Shown here: positions 11,391-25,900 of the stretch, in pieces
How positions within the stretch are numbered: the first letter of the stretch is position 1
Layout: the number at the start of each line of letters is the position of its first letter
Notes under the pieces: generated by a model
What the model was told of the DNA's origin: nothing
The model's input: the letters and a program-made list of their open reading frames with translations, nothing else
Databases searched by the model: none
NCBI RefSeq assembly: GCF_001039355.2
Contig: NW_019775896.1
Location: 104,043-168,042 of the forward strand
Direction of reading: 5' to 3'
Source of the DNA: Lingula anatina
Lineage: Eukaryota > Brachiopoda > Lingulata > Lingulida > Lingulidae
DNA length: 64,000 nucleotides
Program-made: the position numbers and the translations under genes

Positions 11391-14300
11391 CAGCTGTAGC
11401 ATACTGCTGACCACCAGTGACCATGACTTGCTGCCCAGTGGACGTTGTATACATATGTTGCTGCTGACCGTCCGTGGGTATTGCAGTGACCACTTCCTGT
11501 GGTCCGGGGGAGGACGTCACGCCAACGGAGGCTGCCACAGAGGCTGCCGCTGCCACACCGGGTCCATGGTACTCCGTCGTCTCCATGCGGAGTATGTACG
11601 GAATTATACTATCTATCTGTACACTACCGATCAAACCAGCAAAGAACAGTTCCTCCATGATGCTGGGGCTCAAGGAGCGCAGGGCTGGGAGCCTCAATAA
11701 TAACTTGGAGTACCGGTCTCTGTGTGAGTTTGATTGGGACTTGGCCTCTTCGTATGCCTCTAATTCGTGGTAGACTTTTTCTTGCACCTTCTCCACTTGG
11801 CGGAACTGTTGGTGAGACAAACTGGGACTGTCTGGAAGAGTACAAAGAATTGACATGGGAATTTAGAAGGAAAAGTGGGCATTAAATACAAAGCAGCAAA
11901 GCTGTCAAATTTACAAACCAATGCTGGTTACATCAAATATCAGGCATCCTAAGGGGGATTTCAAAGTAACAAACTGGGATAAAAATACAGGGTATGTTGT
12001 AGTCACAAGTGAAACAATTCATATTGAATTCATCATAGCTATATAGCAATCATTACTTCAACATACTTGCCTTTGTGGCACACCTATAGCAGTTACACTA
12101 CACTAACTTTGTATTCTGATAAATGCTGCCTTCTCATTCAAGTTTTAATTTTTTTCCAAATCTAACACTAAGAAACTCCACAACCTCTCTCTCTCAGCCC
12201 CTGCCCCCAATTCTATTTGTCTGTCCACCCATCCCTTAACCCATCTTTCCTGACTTCACCCACCCATTCATCCACAACAAGGTACTGATCCTGAAATCAC
12301 CCCATTTATCCATCCCCACCCATCTACCCCCTTCACCCATCAAGATATATTATATCCTGTACTTTTATCCATCCCCACCCATCTACTCCCTTCACCCATC
12401 AAGATATATTATATCCTGTATTTTTATCCATCTCCACCCATCTACTCCCTTCACCCATCAACATATATTATATCCTGTATTTTTATCCATCTCCACCCAT
12501 CTACTCCCTTCACCCATTGACATATATTATATCCTGTACTTTTATCCATCCCCCCCCTCCCCATTCCAAGCTGGTGTGTTACCTGTGTTAAAGAGCACCA
12601 GTGCCTTGAGATAGGCATACTCCTCAGCGTCCACCTGCATGCCCTGTAACACCTGGACATACATCTGTAGCTTCATGATGTGTTCTGAGACTGCCTTCAC
12701 ATGGTCTGCAGCAAGCTTGTCTGGAAGTACAAATGACTTGTGCTAAAAAATTCCTTCTACTGAATGTTTTTTTTTTTCGTGACAATAATGTATGCCATGT
12801 GTGTATGTATGTGTATGCACATGTGTGAGCACACGTGTGAGTGTGCTTGTGTCTGACTCTGCTTTTATGTTGTCCTCTGCACTACTGTATGGTCCAGCGT
12901 GTGTATATAGAAATGCATCCGTGATAAATTCACACTACAGGAGATAAACTAAGAGTTATTCACATTCCCTTATCCCTATATCCAAGAGTACAGACCCTCA
13001 CCATAAAATACTGGAAAAAATATTGGCAGTCAATATAGTAGCTATACAATATAAACTATACCTTGCTGTACTCTGGTCTGTAAGTGACTAACTATGGCCG
13101 TCAGTATGGTGGATAGGGCCATCACGTGGGCACACTGCGCCAGGCCAAGTGTAAACAACTCACTCCAGCACGAACGCACAATGACATTCTGAATGTCTGG
13201 GCTGAAAAAGAAATTGTGCGTAATTACTAAATTATCAAAAATGGCTTCATAAAGAGAAACTGTGAAAGTGAATTTCTGCACATTTTCTAAGGCAAACTAC
13301 CTTGATCCCCAACATCAAAAAGAAGAGATTAATATTTTGCCCGCCTGGGCTCAAGCAGAAAATATATAAACTTCAGAAAACAAGTTTTTGTTTTTTAGAA
13401 ATTTGAGTCGAATTGACTCTTTTACTGCTTTTTTTTAAATTAGAATTCTCAGTATTAAATCTCACCATCAAGCACTTGTATTTAAAATATATTCTTTCAG
13501 TATCATCACTTTTTAATTATACCAAATCATAATGCATTAAAAATATCCTTCTGCTGTTCCATGACAATAAGCATAATGCACAGTCACAGCCTAGTAAGTG
13601 GAATTCAGATTCAAATATAATGCTGCAAAAGCTGACACAAGTTTTGCCCACTGCTGGACAAGATCAGAATCCCTTCACAGCCTTGGAGCATATCTGAATC
13701 CCTTACTAAAACATATCACTTCCCATAATGCTGTAAAAGCTGCCACAACATTCTCCCAATGTAGGACAAAGACATAAAACATAAGGTTCTTAATAATAAG
13801 CAGATTTTGAGCACATTCAAAAGAGTATATATACTGTAAACTGCACCTGAAATATAGGCTTTAGCTCTGAAACAAAGTGTATATATCATAAATCCTCTAA
13901 ATGACATGGTACTTACCTTAAAGCTGCAAATGCGGGCACAGCCTTTGCCCAATGCATGGACAAGAAGAGCAAACGTGATGCGCTCTCGCAGATGTAGTGC
14001 ACATTCAGATAGGTGGGCATGGGGGACGGAGTCGTAAGGTTGAACTGGAAGTTGTTATCCATCAAAATAGGTCCTACAATAAATATATTCTCAAACAGAT
14101 TAGACAGACAGGCAGGAAGGCGAACAAACAAACAAATAAATAATTTATAACTTGATATTTAATATCAAAATTTAATTTTATTTATTTAAATTTTCACCAT
14201 TCTAAGACATGATGTTCACTGTTGTATTACTGTTTAACAGATCTTTCTGAGTTATATCTAACCTGTGAGCTTAATTTAACTTTTTTATATCTTGCCACAA

Positions 14301-17300
14301 TCATTATTTGCAGAAAAGTATCATAATAAAAACTGATATTTTTGCATAACGTTATTTAATCGTCATTTAACTTACCTTCTAAGCTGTCATTATTACTATG
14401 CTCACTGCTACCAACCTGTGAAAAAACAATTAAAACTGGGTAGAGTAATTAATTTTTTTTTTTTGCACAATAGTATTTCTTCAGTTTAACAATCATTGTT
14501 GTTTTTATTAAAAAATTGAATTATCATGCATTGGTTTTGTATTGTTATAGTAACAGTTGCCCAAACTTGAATCAAAAGAAAACCCTGAGCTCCACTTGAG
14601 CTGGTCTATAAGCTGTTAATACCAAATTAAAGCTTTTTTAGTTAAAGCTAATTTTTTTTTAGTTAAAGCATAGAGATTATTTGAAATCTTTGAAATAGAT
14701 TTACCTAAGAATGTGTTCCCATGAAGGGATAAATGGCACAAATGAATGCCAGCTACACCACAACTGTGTCTTATTCTTCATATATTCACCATGTTATAAA
14801 TGAGATACACCACTTGCTTACAAAACATACATAACATCTACTTGTGCTCCTACATCACATACACTTCATTTATGGCCAACCTATTACCTACCAAATTATC
14901 TGTAGAGTTCACCATGGGGGCCTGCTGGATGGCCTTGGCCAGGGTGTCAAACGCCTTGGCTACAGAGTCATTCCCATCACCGGTGTCACCATTTGGTGTT
15001 GCCATGGGAACATTAAGTTCCGAGTTGTTCTCGTCTTCCTTCTCCTTGCCCATGGTCGCCAAGGTGGTGACCACACTAGCCAGTGTGCTGAGGTCTGGAA
15101 ACAAGGCATGTGTGTAGTTTCAACTTAATAATTATAGACAAAACATGGTGTGATGCATACAATTGATTGTATTAGGTTGAATATTAAAATTAAGTGCCAT
15201 ATATATAAGCTACAGAGTCATACGTGATATATGCTAGAGCTTTGCTCCTGAACTGGAATTTAAGCAGGAAAGGGATAAATTAACAAATCAGTTAACTCTT
15301 GACCCAATCAAGCTGGCAGTCACTCTGACAATCAGTCTAGAGGTTGCTCTGACCCAATCAGGCTTGCAGTCACTCTTACACAATCAGTCTGAAGGTCACC
15401 CTGACCCAATCAGACCAGTGGTCACTCTGACACAATCAGTCTCGCAGTCATTCTGACCTGAGGCCAGCGGTCACTCTGACCCAATCAGGCCAGCGGTCAC
15501 TCTGACACAAACAGTCTGGAGATCACTCTGACCTAATCAAGCCAGCGGTCACTCTGACACAATCGATCTATAGGTCACTCCGACCCAATCAGTATTACCT
15601 GCATTTGATGCGGACACCCCAAGCACCTGCGGGCTGATCACTGCCACTCCTTGGTCAGTCTGAACCAACCGCTCCTGCATGTTGGCAAGTAAGTTCTCCC
15701 CAACTTTACCCTACAATGCAACAGTGAAAAGACCAGCTTATTACAAAATGACTGTCTATTTATTGTCTATTTAATTGTACATTTATTACCATCATTTGGA
15801 GCAACTTCTATTCTATTCAGTATACAGATTAAGCACTTGCTAGCGAGTTGATGACAGGGAATCTCTGCTTAGAAAGCCACATTCTTAGACTTTGTAAGTG
15901 CCCAAAATAGGTGAGTCTTAATATTACATCAAGTCAGCAGTGTTTATAAATCTTCACTAATTAGTGCACAGTTAAATATCCTTAAAGGGATAATAACTCT
16001 TCGTATGAGATCTATATTTCACAATAAAAACATTGTGAAGAACTCACAGAAATATAATACATTCTTTTTTACCACAAAAACGGCAGTTATAGCTCTTATT
16101 CTGATATCCGAGCTTGTCTTTAGACCACGTGACCTCCATTGAAGGCTATACTCTGTTATAATCTCTTAAGAGATTTTAACAAAAAACCAAACTTTTTAGA
16201 AAAAAACCAGGGACTAACTTTGAATGTAAAAATGGATTCATTAACCATTAGTAAGTATGGGAAAATTGTTGTTTACTCCAGGAAAATTCATTTTTTGGCT
16301 GAAACGAAGAGTTATTATCCCTTTAACATTGAGGGAGTTTTGTAGAAGACTGCTTTGTTCTGTGTTGTTTGTATATAAAAAAATAAATAAATACATTAGA
16401 TGATTAATTAATTAAATACCTTGGGTGTGGTAACAAAAGTAGGAACTGCTGCAGATGGGCTGCCAAAGTCCTTCCTGATGTAGATCTTCTGCGTGGACGT
16501 GGCAATGTTTCCAGGCGATTTTTCCCTCGTCTCTGGCGGCTTTCTCTCTTGCTGAACAGCTGGCGAGAGACATTGGTTCACTAGAGAAGCAAGTTATAAC
16601 TACGCTCACTCACTCAAACGACTAAAATGAATCTCAAAACAGTGTCCCATCTCTCCCAAGTTGAATAAAAACCACATTGCTGTCTACTAATACAACTATA
16701 ATTTCTAAAATGGAAAACTTCAGGTTTGCTATTGCTATAATCTTTTTAGAACAAGAGCAGGCTAATAACTAAATTAATCTATTGTAGCACTATACTATAC
16801 TCATTTCATTGATAGCAAAATTAATCGGCAGTGAGTGGCATACGTATGTATAAAACATCTAGGTTCGGTATGAAAGAAGTGGCTAAGACTGGTAAGTTAC
16901 AATCTGTCAGTTTCCAGAAAATAAAGCTGTTTTCCTCACAGCTACAAATTTACTGATGCCAAGCAGAATTACCATGGTAGTGACAAGACAACAGTTGAGA
17001 GTCTGCTCTTATCATTTTAAGGCATTAAATGAACATTTAACCTTTATACAGCAAAGATTCATTTTCCTAAAAGTTTTAACACTTTCCCCCTGAATAACCA
17101 CCTTGTTCTAACACTTACATTGACAACAGTGCCATCTATTGATGATAATTATCTCAACAGGTTCGGATATGATATAGTAATACCTTGGGTGATTACAGGA
17201 ACATGTTGAAATTTCCAAGAAAATCGAGCTTTTGCTGCTCATTGTGTAGCTTTTACTAAGAACTGCATTGTAATACTTATTCCAAGTTTTGCAAACTGAT

Positions 17301-18409
17301 CCAGGGAGAATCTCATCTCACACACCACCGGTCCCTATCTATGCTTTATTACTAACAATATATAAATATTATATGAAGTTAACACAGATTAAGTTGGGCT
17401 ATGGAATCTGTCACTGGGCTGCATATATTTTCTATTCAGAATGTCTGTTTAACAAAAAAAATAAATAAATAAATAAATAAATAAATTAATTAATTAATTA
17501 ATTAATTAATAAAAAGGTAGGGGTTTCATATCAAAAACAGCAACTCATTTTAATTTCTAGGTAATGGTTGCTATATGGGAGGAATGAAGATCCATCCAAA
17601 CCATAGGGGGACTTAGGGGGAGGATGGGGAAGGACATTCAGAGGGATGAGAGAGCAGCATAACATCTTATTAAGCTCTTTAATAATTGCCTGACTTAAGA
17701 TATAATAAGGTATTGAACGGTTAATTTTGACAAAAATGACTTCTTGCATAAAAAAATCAGTCTACAAATTCATGATCATTGGGCTGGGGCAACAATTATA
17801 AACTCAAAAATTCTCCATAAAACATCCAAAACTGCTCGATTTTAATTTATTATTACTATTTTTATTATTATTACTACTTTTATTAGTATGATCCTAGAAA
17901 GTAAACTAATTATTACTAATTTTACCGAATTCTTAATAAAGTCTACCCCTTTCCATATACAGATTATCACAGATATGCTTCAACTGAACTTGCTTCATAG
18001 TGAGTGCCATCATGTTGTCTCTATGGATGTTACATACTTAGAATGTTACATGTATAGATCTTTAATGTGGAGAAGTACCAGAGTAGAACCCAGCAGGTAG
18101 AGGTGTAAGGAATAGATGTCATACAGTGATAATATCTTGATGCGCAATAAATCAAAACACGTAAGATGATCCCTTTACTGCAATAAGGTCAATTTTTTTT
18201 TGGTAATGATAGGCTCATTCTGGCATGTATTTTTTAGCCACAAAGCTGAAAATTTTTAGAAGTTTCAAAAATTTGAACAAAGAATGATAAAGTAACAAAA
18301 CTGTCTAGAAAGAACTCATCTCATTGGCCAAAGTGAATTTTTTCAATACTAGGTGAAACTTATAGATGCCAGTAAGAGCCCAAGAATAACTTGCTGCAAA
18401 TTGAAAAAA

Positions 18410-18456
<47 letters not shown>

Positions 18457-18870
18457 ATAGATAAAAATTTAAAAAATAAGATAATAAAAAATAAAATCAG
18501 TGCTATCTTACATTCTGATCGCATTCCAACTCTAAGACACTTCTGTAGGCGGCAGTACTGGCACCGATTTCTATGGTGTTTTGTGATTGGACAATCTCGA
18601 CTTCCTCGACATGCATAGCCCAGCTGTTTCCGTATACTGCGCTTGAAGAAACCTTTGCATCCTTCACAGCTTATTACGCCATAATGGCGACCTGGAATGT
18701 GAATATAATATTCAACTAATAGAATTTTTGCATGCATTTCAAATAGAAACCTTAGATAACCTGTGGAAATTTTCAAAACATGTTAACTTTGCTATTTTTT
18801 TTTATAGAATATCTAAACAATTTAATGGTGCTCCAAATCAAGTGTACAGTATTATGTATTGAGGTGGCTG

Positions 18871-18905
<35 letters not shown>

Positions 18906-19320
18906 GGGGGGGGGGGTGAGGGTTAAGATCAATTTCAGGATATCAGCTATCCAGCAATTTTGACAGTTCATGAATTTTCTTTAAAAACTTTTTTCACAGA
19001 AAAGAAAAAAATGTTTAATTTTCAAACAGCATCTTCAGGTAGACATTCTGCTATGAAGAAACTACTAGTACAATTACAAAAGCAATGATTCACAACTATA
19101 TTCTTGTCAGAATGTGAAAACAGATCAGGATGCTATTCAAGTTGGAGCTGAATGAGTAAGAAGCGTGATCAACTGATCAAATTAAAAGGAGGTACATGGT
19201 TCATCAGGTATCAAATATTTCTTCATTGTTCTATTTTTGTTACTTCTATTTTGTTCTTCTTGGAAAAGAAAACAATACATTCTAACAAATCATTCATCAA
19301 ATTACAGTAATAACTCATAG

Positions 19321-19351
<31 letters not shown>

Positions 19352-19382
19352 CCACAAAGCAACAGACTGTCTGCATATGTAT

Positions 19383-19438
<56 letters not shown>

Positions 19439-21924
19439 GTGTGTGTGTGTGTGTCGGTATGTGTGTGTTTGTACACGTGTAAGCGTGCGAGCAAGTTCAT
19501 GCAAGCACCTTACCTGAAGCTTTATCTCCACACACAAGGCAAGGCTCATATCTTTGTTCAAAGTACATCTTCTGTGTCTGGGGTGTCATGGGGGTGATGG
19601 GGGTGGACCCAGGGGACCCGGCCTCCATCTGCTGGGGAGAGGGGAGGCCGGGCGTGGTCAGCTGCAGAGCCTGCGGAGTCAGGTCCTGGAATGAGGATAA
19701 ATAATATTTCTTTATAGATACTAGTAAGGTTAGTTTGTATGTATTTTTCCTTCTTCCTTTTTGCTCATTGTGGGAAAATATATAGATGCAATTTATATAT
19801 ATTGTTATTTACATTGAAATGATGCCTTGATACTATGTACACTAAAGATAAGCATTCAGTGGAGAGGAACTTTTGTTAGTAATTTTTACAAGTCTCATCC
19901 AATTATCATGATTCATTATTTATTTATCCAGCCATCCATTTATCAATCCATACATCCATTTATCTATTTATGTATTTATTGATTCAGCCATTTATTTTAT
20001 TCATTTACCTATTCATTAATTTTTTAGGAGCATCAGCCTAGTAGCAAATAATTTACTTTTTCTCCAAAAATTCCCTACTGGTTACAAACCACTCCTATCC
20101 AAAGTACAGAACAATTTGTAATCACCCTTCACATCAATATGATTACTATTAGATGAGCAACTCATTAAACCTTGTGAACATAATGCCAATCTAATTATAT
20201 TAACAACTGCTGGCCATTTCCTTTTGCAATAATTTCAACTTAATGGATTTTAACCTATTGTTAATAGGCAGCCAACTCAGTCAGTTAAAGGTCATCTCAG
20301 TCTGCCCTTGATCCTTGAGAACATGCTGTGGCTCTCTGAGATCGCATTCAGATCCACACATTGTACAAACTGGGTCAGTCCAACTCTGCCGGGGATCCTC
20401 GCTGAAGTGCAATCAGTGGAATCAGCTTAAATTGTCTGACACACCTCCTTGTGCAGCTAGGGAGTAATTCACTACTGTGCTGATTATATCCTGATTAAGC
20501 CGATTCCACTGATTGCACTTTAGAAATAACCCCCCCAAAGAGTTGGACAGACCCAGCTAGTATGATGTGTGAATCTGAATGCACCCTTAGAGGGTCCTTC
20601 ATTGAGGAAAAGGAGTCTCCGATGCAGTCTGCCACCAGTTACAATGAAAATCCTCTGAGATAGTCTTAGACCCAATTCCCAGAGATAGATCGATTCAACT
20701 AGATCGACCTAACTCCCTGGGGGTTCACACTAAATAGCTATCAGCCCAGCAGGCATGAAAGTTAATTACCCCCTTACAGCTTGTAGTAGGTGGGATAGAC
20801 ATTTAAGCCGGATTATCTGACAGTAATCTAGAGAGACTCTCCACAGGGATAGATCGATCTAAAATCTATGGGAATGCGCCCCTAAACAAGGCTGTAGGGA
20901 CTGCATGATATTACTAGTATATGACAACAGGAAACATGCAAGAATCCACAGGAGGTGGGGCTAATGTTTTAGCAAGTTGCAACAATGGTGAAACTCAAAG
21001 CGCTGGGAATGGCTTCTTAAAAAGTAATGCAAGCATAAGTCATATTAATTCTTATTCACTGCTGCACCACACTCACTAATGTGTCACTGACCCCAACTCT
21101 TTTCTTAATCCAGCAATATCTCACTTGATTGTATGATCAACTGCAGTGGACTATCAGGGGCAAGTTCCATTCACTGTGGCCCTCCTGAATCTCTCAGTAG
21201 AGGATTCCTTTGACTGAAAGGCCCAGATTGCAACAGTTTGCATACAGGAAGTTCAAGTTCGCCTTCTACCTCTGCTCATATCCTCTCACCTCATATGGTA
21301 ATTACTCTATCTTTTGAAAAGTGGGAAAATTGTGAATTTTACAGATACTGTATTTTAAAGATTTCTTTAAATTAGAACATTCAAACTGAATGGTAGCAAC
21401 GAAATTTAAAAGAAGGCTACTCTATGATTTCATTCTGTGAATAAAAATCACTACCAATACTATAGAGAATTTTTTTTTTGATAATAGAATTATGTATCTG
21501 AAAGTATCATAATTTTTGCCAATTGAAAAAACTGAGTAATTACCATACCCTCTGTCTTATTCATGGCAGAAGTCAGGTTCAGAACTCGTTACTAAGTTGA
21601 ATGGCAAATCCACTCATTCAAAGCACTCTGTCTGTGCTTCACATACAATTTCATGACTCTAATCCTTACAACAGTTTTTTTTCAAAGAAAAAGAGCAGGG
21701 TTTCTTTCAACTCCCAGCACGCAGACATGTCTACTATACATTTGTAAACTATTTCTAACCCTACAGTTTTAGGTTTATATTTACAGTCAAAACCACTATC
21801 AGAACAATCGGTTCATGTACGGCAGAACTACAAATCCAGGACCCCTTAAGTACCCCATACATTAACTCATATTCTACAAATTTCTATTGAACCGTCTTAA
21901 ATATTTAAATTTATTATAATTTTT

Positions 21925-21983
<59 letters not shown>

Positions 21984-22915
21984 CCTGTGGGTATGTATGT
22001 ACATGCTTGCGTGCATGTTTTCTATCTTTTACAGTTTATAACTTACATTTAAACAACAGATTTCTGTGATTTGAGTAATATTATGTGGGCATCCCTGGTG
22101 AATCAGAAAGCCTAACAGCCAGATAAAACAGCAAGACTCTTATTCAATACTTGGCACAACTGATGAATAAGAACCTTTCATTTTTGCTGATTGCAGTTCA
22201 CTTAACTCGTGAACTTTTCAACTGTCTGCTACGGGCAGTACCCTCTCCCAACACTAAGTGCTTAAATGATCCGATATGCAGAATGACAACGCTTGCTAAG
22301 TAATGAAAACTGCTCGAGTAATCAGAACCAATGACACACACTTTCCAGGTGCTCAAGTGAAACAGAAGTTAGAGAGGATCAGCGAAACCCTTGGGGTCCT
22401 TGAAAAGTTATTTACCTTTTAACCTTTTCTTGTCTTTAATTTCTAGAACATTTTCTCAGTAAGCACATCACTTTTTTTGGATTGGAAGCAGGGCAAGACG
22501 TAAATTTCAGCCCAATGTGACAATAGCATGAACATTTTTCTGAATTTTTCTTAATTCATTACTGAATTCTCAGACAATTAGAAAAATAGGTAACATGTAC
22601 TTTTAAATAATAGGTCACAGGTCACACAAACTTTCACCCCTATGTCCAGTGCAGTTAACGCCTACCTTTAACCGACTGGCCAGATCCAGGCTGTTTAAAG
22701 AAGTGATTGGTATCTGCCCCAATTGCCCCACATCCTTTATTCGTGTTGCTAGATCTTGAGGAGTCAACATAGTGACTGCGATGGGACCAGTGGCATTTGT
22801 GGTAGCGACAGCCGAGGTCTGAAATTGGTCAACGTAATGTTAAATCTCAGAGCGAGCGTTTCTAAAAAGTATGATGGGTGCACTGTGTTGAAAATGCTGA
22901 AGTAGGATGAGCTTT

Positions 22916-22950
<35 letters not shown>

Positions 22951-25900
22951 GAGGGGGGGGGCATGGTACAGCTCATTGTCAATAACTGGGTTCCGAAGAA
23001 TTTTATCGGGTGACCAAAACTTTTTCCAGAGAGCTGTCCAGTCGTCATATGGATGTCCTCTGGCCTCAAAAGACTGCGTACAATTTCAAAGATGGCTGAA
23101 CAGCTTATGAAATTTTAAGGGGATGATGTTATATTATTTTATAGTTGGACTCCCTGAAAATGGGTGACCAAATTCCAGAACATTTCAGAGTGCCTGTTCT
23201 CCAAACCTTGGGATATAAATGTGCCCATAGGCAGATGGTCAGGCATACTTTTTATCCTTACTATCATTAATGCAAATGCAATACAAAAAGAAAAAAAAAA
23301 TCAACTTTGCCATTACATGACAGGAGAATATGAAGTGTTAACTATTAAGTAACAGCATATATATATTGTTTTTTATTAAGTAACAGCATATATATATTGT
23401 TTTTTAATTCTTTTTGCATGCTCCTTATTTTAAATGACTTGAGGAATTACATTTAAAGACATCAGTGATTTGTTGTTACTTCTGATAACCTTTGTTACCC
23501 CATTAATCCAGTTAGGCCGTTTTCTCTGTCCTTATTAAAATTCATCATATATATTTATATATATATATATATATATATATGATGAATTTTAATAAGGACA
23601 GAGAAAACGGCCTAACTGGATTAATGGGGTAACAAAGGTTATCAGAAGTAACAACAAATCACTGATGTCTTTAAATGTAATTCCTCAAGTCATTTAAAAT
23701 AAGGAGCATGCAAAAAGAATTAAAAAACAAGAACATAAACAGTTCTGGAAAATTAAAACACAACATCATGTTCTTCAAAAAAAAAAAAATTAAGCCTTAA
23801 ATATCACAGAAAGAGTACAAAACCAAGAGAACAAAAAAATCAACTTACAACAGCTTCACTTTCACCAAACAAAATCAGAAAACTCATGAAAAGTCACCAG
23901 AACTCCTACAACAATCTTGGAACACCGTTCTCCCAGTAATACCAGAACAATCATTTGGTTCATCAGAGAGGATGGGTTGAGCAGAGGTAAAACAATACAA
24001 TCAGGGCAAAAGGGCAAGACCTAAATTTAGGTCTGCCATTCCACACAATACGGACAGCCATGTATTATGCATTGGCACTATTGCTTCATCACAGATGTTG
24101 CCTAACTTTCAGCAGACGAGGCCTTCCTGTGCTACAAACAATTGAACTTGTTGCTTTTTGATATTTTGCCAGCCTGCCATTCCGCACTGTAGAGAGGAAG
24201 TTAAAGGAAAGGTCTTGAGAGACAGAGAGAGAGAGGGTGTCTACTAAAATAGTCTTGTCTGTGTACAATTTTACTACCAATGATAGCCAGAATCACCAGT
24301 TTTTATTTACTTGTAATAACAGAAAAAACTAATTTCTAAAAATATAACCTTAAATTTTGACTCTGAAATTCCTACATGATTTTCTAAATGAAATGACTTT
24401 CCTAAATAAGAAAGCTTATGAAAAGAATATAAATATCAGGACAAAAAAAAAAGGCTTAATATGGATTTTAAATAATGAACCATAAAAAGATCTGAACCCT
24501 GTCCCTGTTGCTCCCTCTTTCTCCACTGATGATGAAGGTAAATGTAAAGGACAGGGCAGTTATAATTTCCTCCCCCAATCCAATCACTAATGAGTGGTGA
24601 CAATGGCCTTAGCCAATTTAGTAACAATATGTAAAGGTTAGGCCATTTGAACAAGGTATATTCAGTCAGGTAAAACCATTAACAGCAAGAGAAATTCTCA
24701 CACTTTTGTATCTTTTCTCATACTTATTTATGTATTATTTGATCTGCCTTTTTGTGTGTACACTTGCCCATGTGAATACCACTCACAGAATGTTCACATA
24801 TATTTAATTTTTCCTATGTAAATGAACTAAACTCAACAAATAATTCACCCGATTTTTTTTTCAAAGACTACATTGAGCTCAGGTGGTGAACTTTGTGAAT
24901 GTTTCACCTGATCTCTCTAACAAGAGCACATAATATATAATCAATAATGGACCAAAGTAAGATAATATCAGAGTCCTTCTGAACTTACCCTAACAAAGCT
25001 GCAGCTTCACAATCTGATCCTACTGTGTAATCTCAACAACAACATGAACTTCATGTTTTTAGATACACATAAAAAGAAGACTATTTACTTTTACTATCAC
25101 ATCAAGGACAAAAATACGAAATCATATAATGATATACTATGTATCATATACTCAAAACTTAAAACATAACAAGAAAGTAAAAATGAAAGAAAATATTTTT
25201 TTGTGGAAAAAACACTATTATTTTCCATGCATTTAACCATACCTTTCCTCAGAGAAAAAAAATGCCCTGTGATAGTCTACATCAAAGAATACTTTTTTTC
25301 CAAGCTAACTTAATGAAGGAACCAACAAAGTGGTCATACACAAGGATTTCGTGCATGTAGGTGCATGCTGGTATTAACAACCCTGCATGCGATAGAAAAA
25401 TCCCAATTGGCAAAATGGGATTGACACGGGCACGACCCCTTGTATCATCAGAAAATCAATCAGATCTTCTTCAATATCCATGTTAGGGGCAACCTCAACA
25501 TTCACATTGCCCTAAAAGGTATAACACCAATGCTGAGTACAAACCCTTGCATATTAAGTCATCCTTTATGAATATCCACATTTGTGGCAATCTTTAAATG
25601 CCAAAAGGACACTGTACGCACTTTTCCATATTGACCACGCCCTTGAGCAGACATCGATTCCCTGGTGAGGAACCCTAAACTGGGCCTATCCAAAACGCCA
25701 TGGGGTCATGACCGAAGACATTTCAGCTAACTGTCACATCGTAATTGAATCACCTGCCATTGTGGCACACCTAATGGTCTTAGCGAAAGCAACAGGGTTT
25801 AATGATTCTACAATGTAACACAGGGTCAGCCCATGTCAATAGCATTAAAGAGGACATAATTGTGGAAACCTAGATGGTTCTTTTCATCATCTTTTTTCTC

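Larger units (their letters stand above)
16581..18511. other. NR2C intron between the DNA-binding-domain exon and the hinge exon
   Basis: No exon-like sequence recognised. It holds an (AAAT)n tract running into (TTAA)n at 17458-17510, and another (AAAT)n tract at 18408-18463 close to the donor of the zinc-finger exon. Confidence 0.5.
19686..22665. other. NR2C intron with several inverted-repeat elements
   Basis: No exon was recognised. It contains two MITE-like elements (20341-20583 and 20663-20886), a (CT)n tract at 21930-21976, and otherwise AT-rich sequence. Confidence 0.5.

Noticed and set aside
11341-11700. Plus-strand open frame of 119 codons
   Set aside because: It is the antisense of the last NR2C exon, whose minus-strand reading has strong homology.
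19223-19561. 112-codon minus-strand frame with Arg-Glu repeats
   Set aside because: It reads from the NR2C exon 19685-19514 through its donor into (CT)n sequence.
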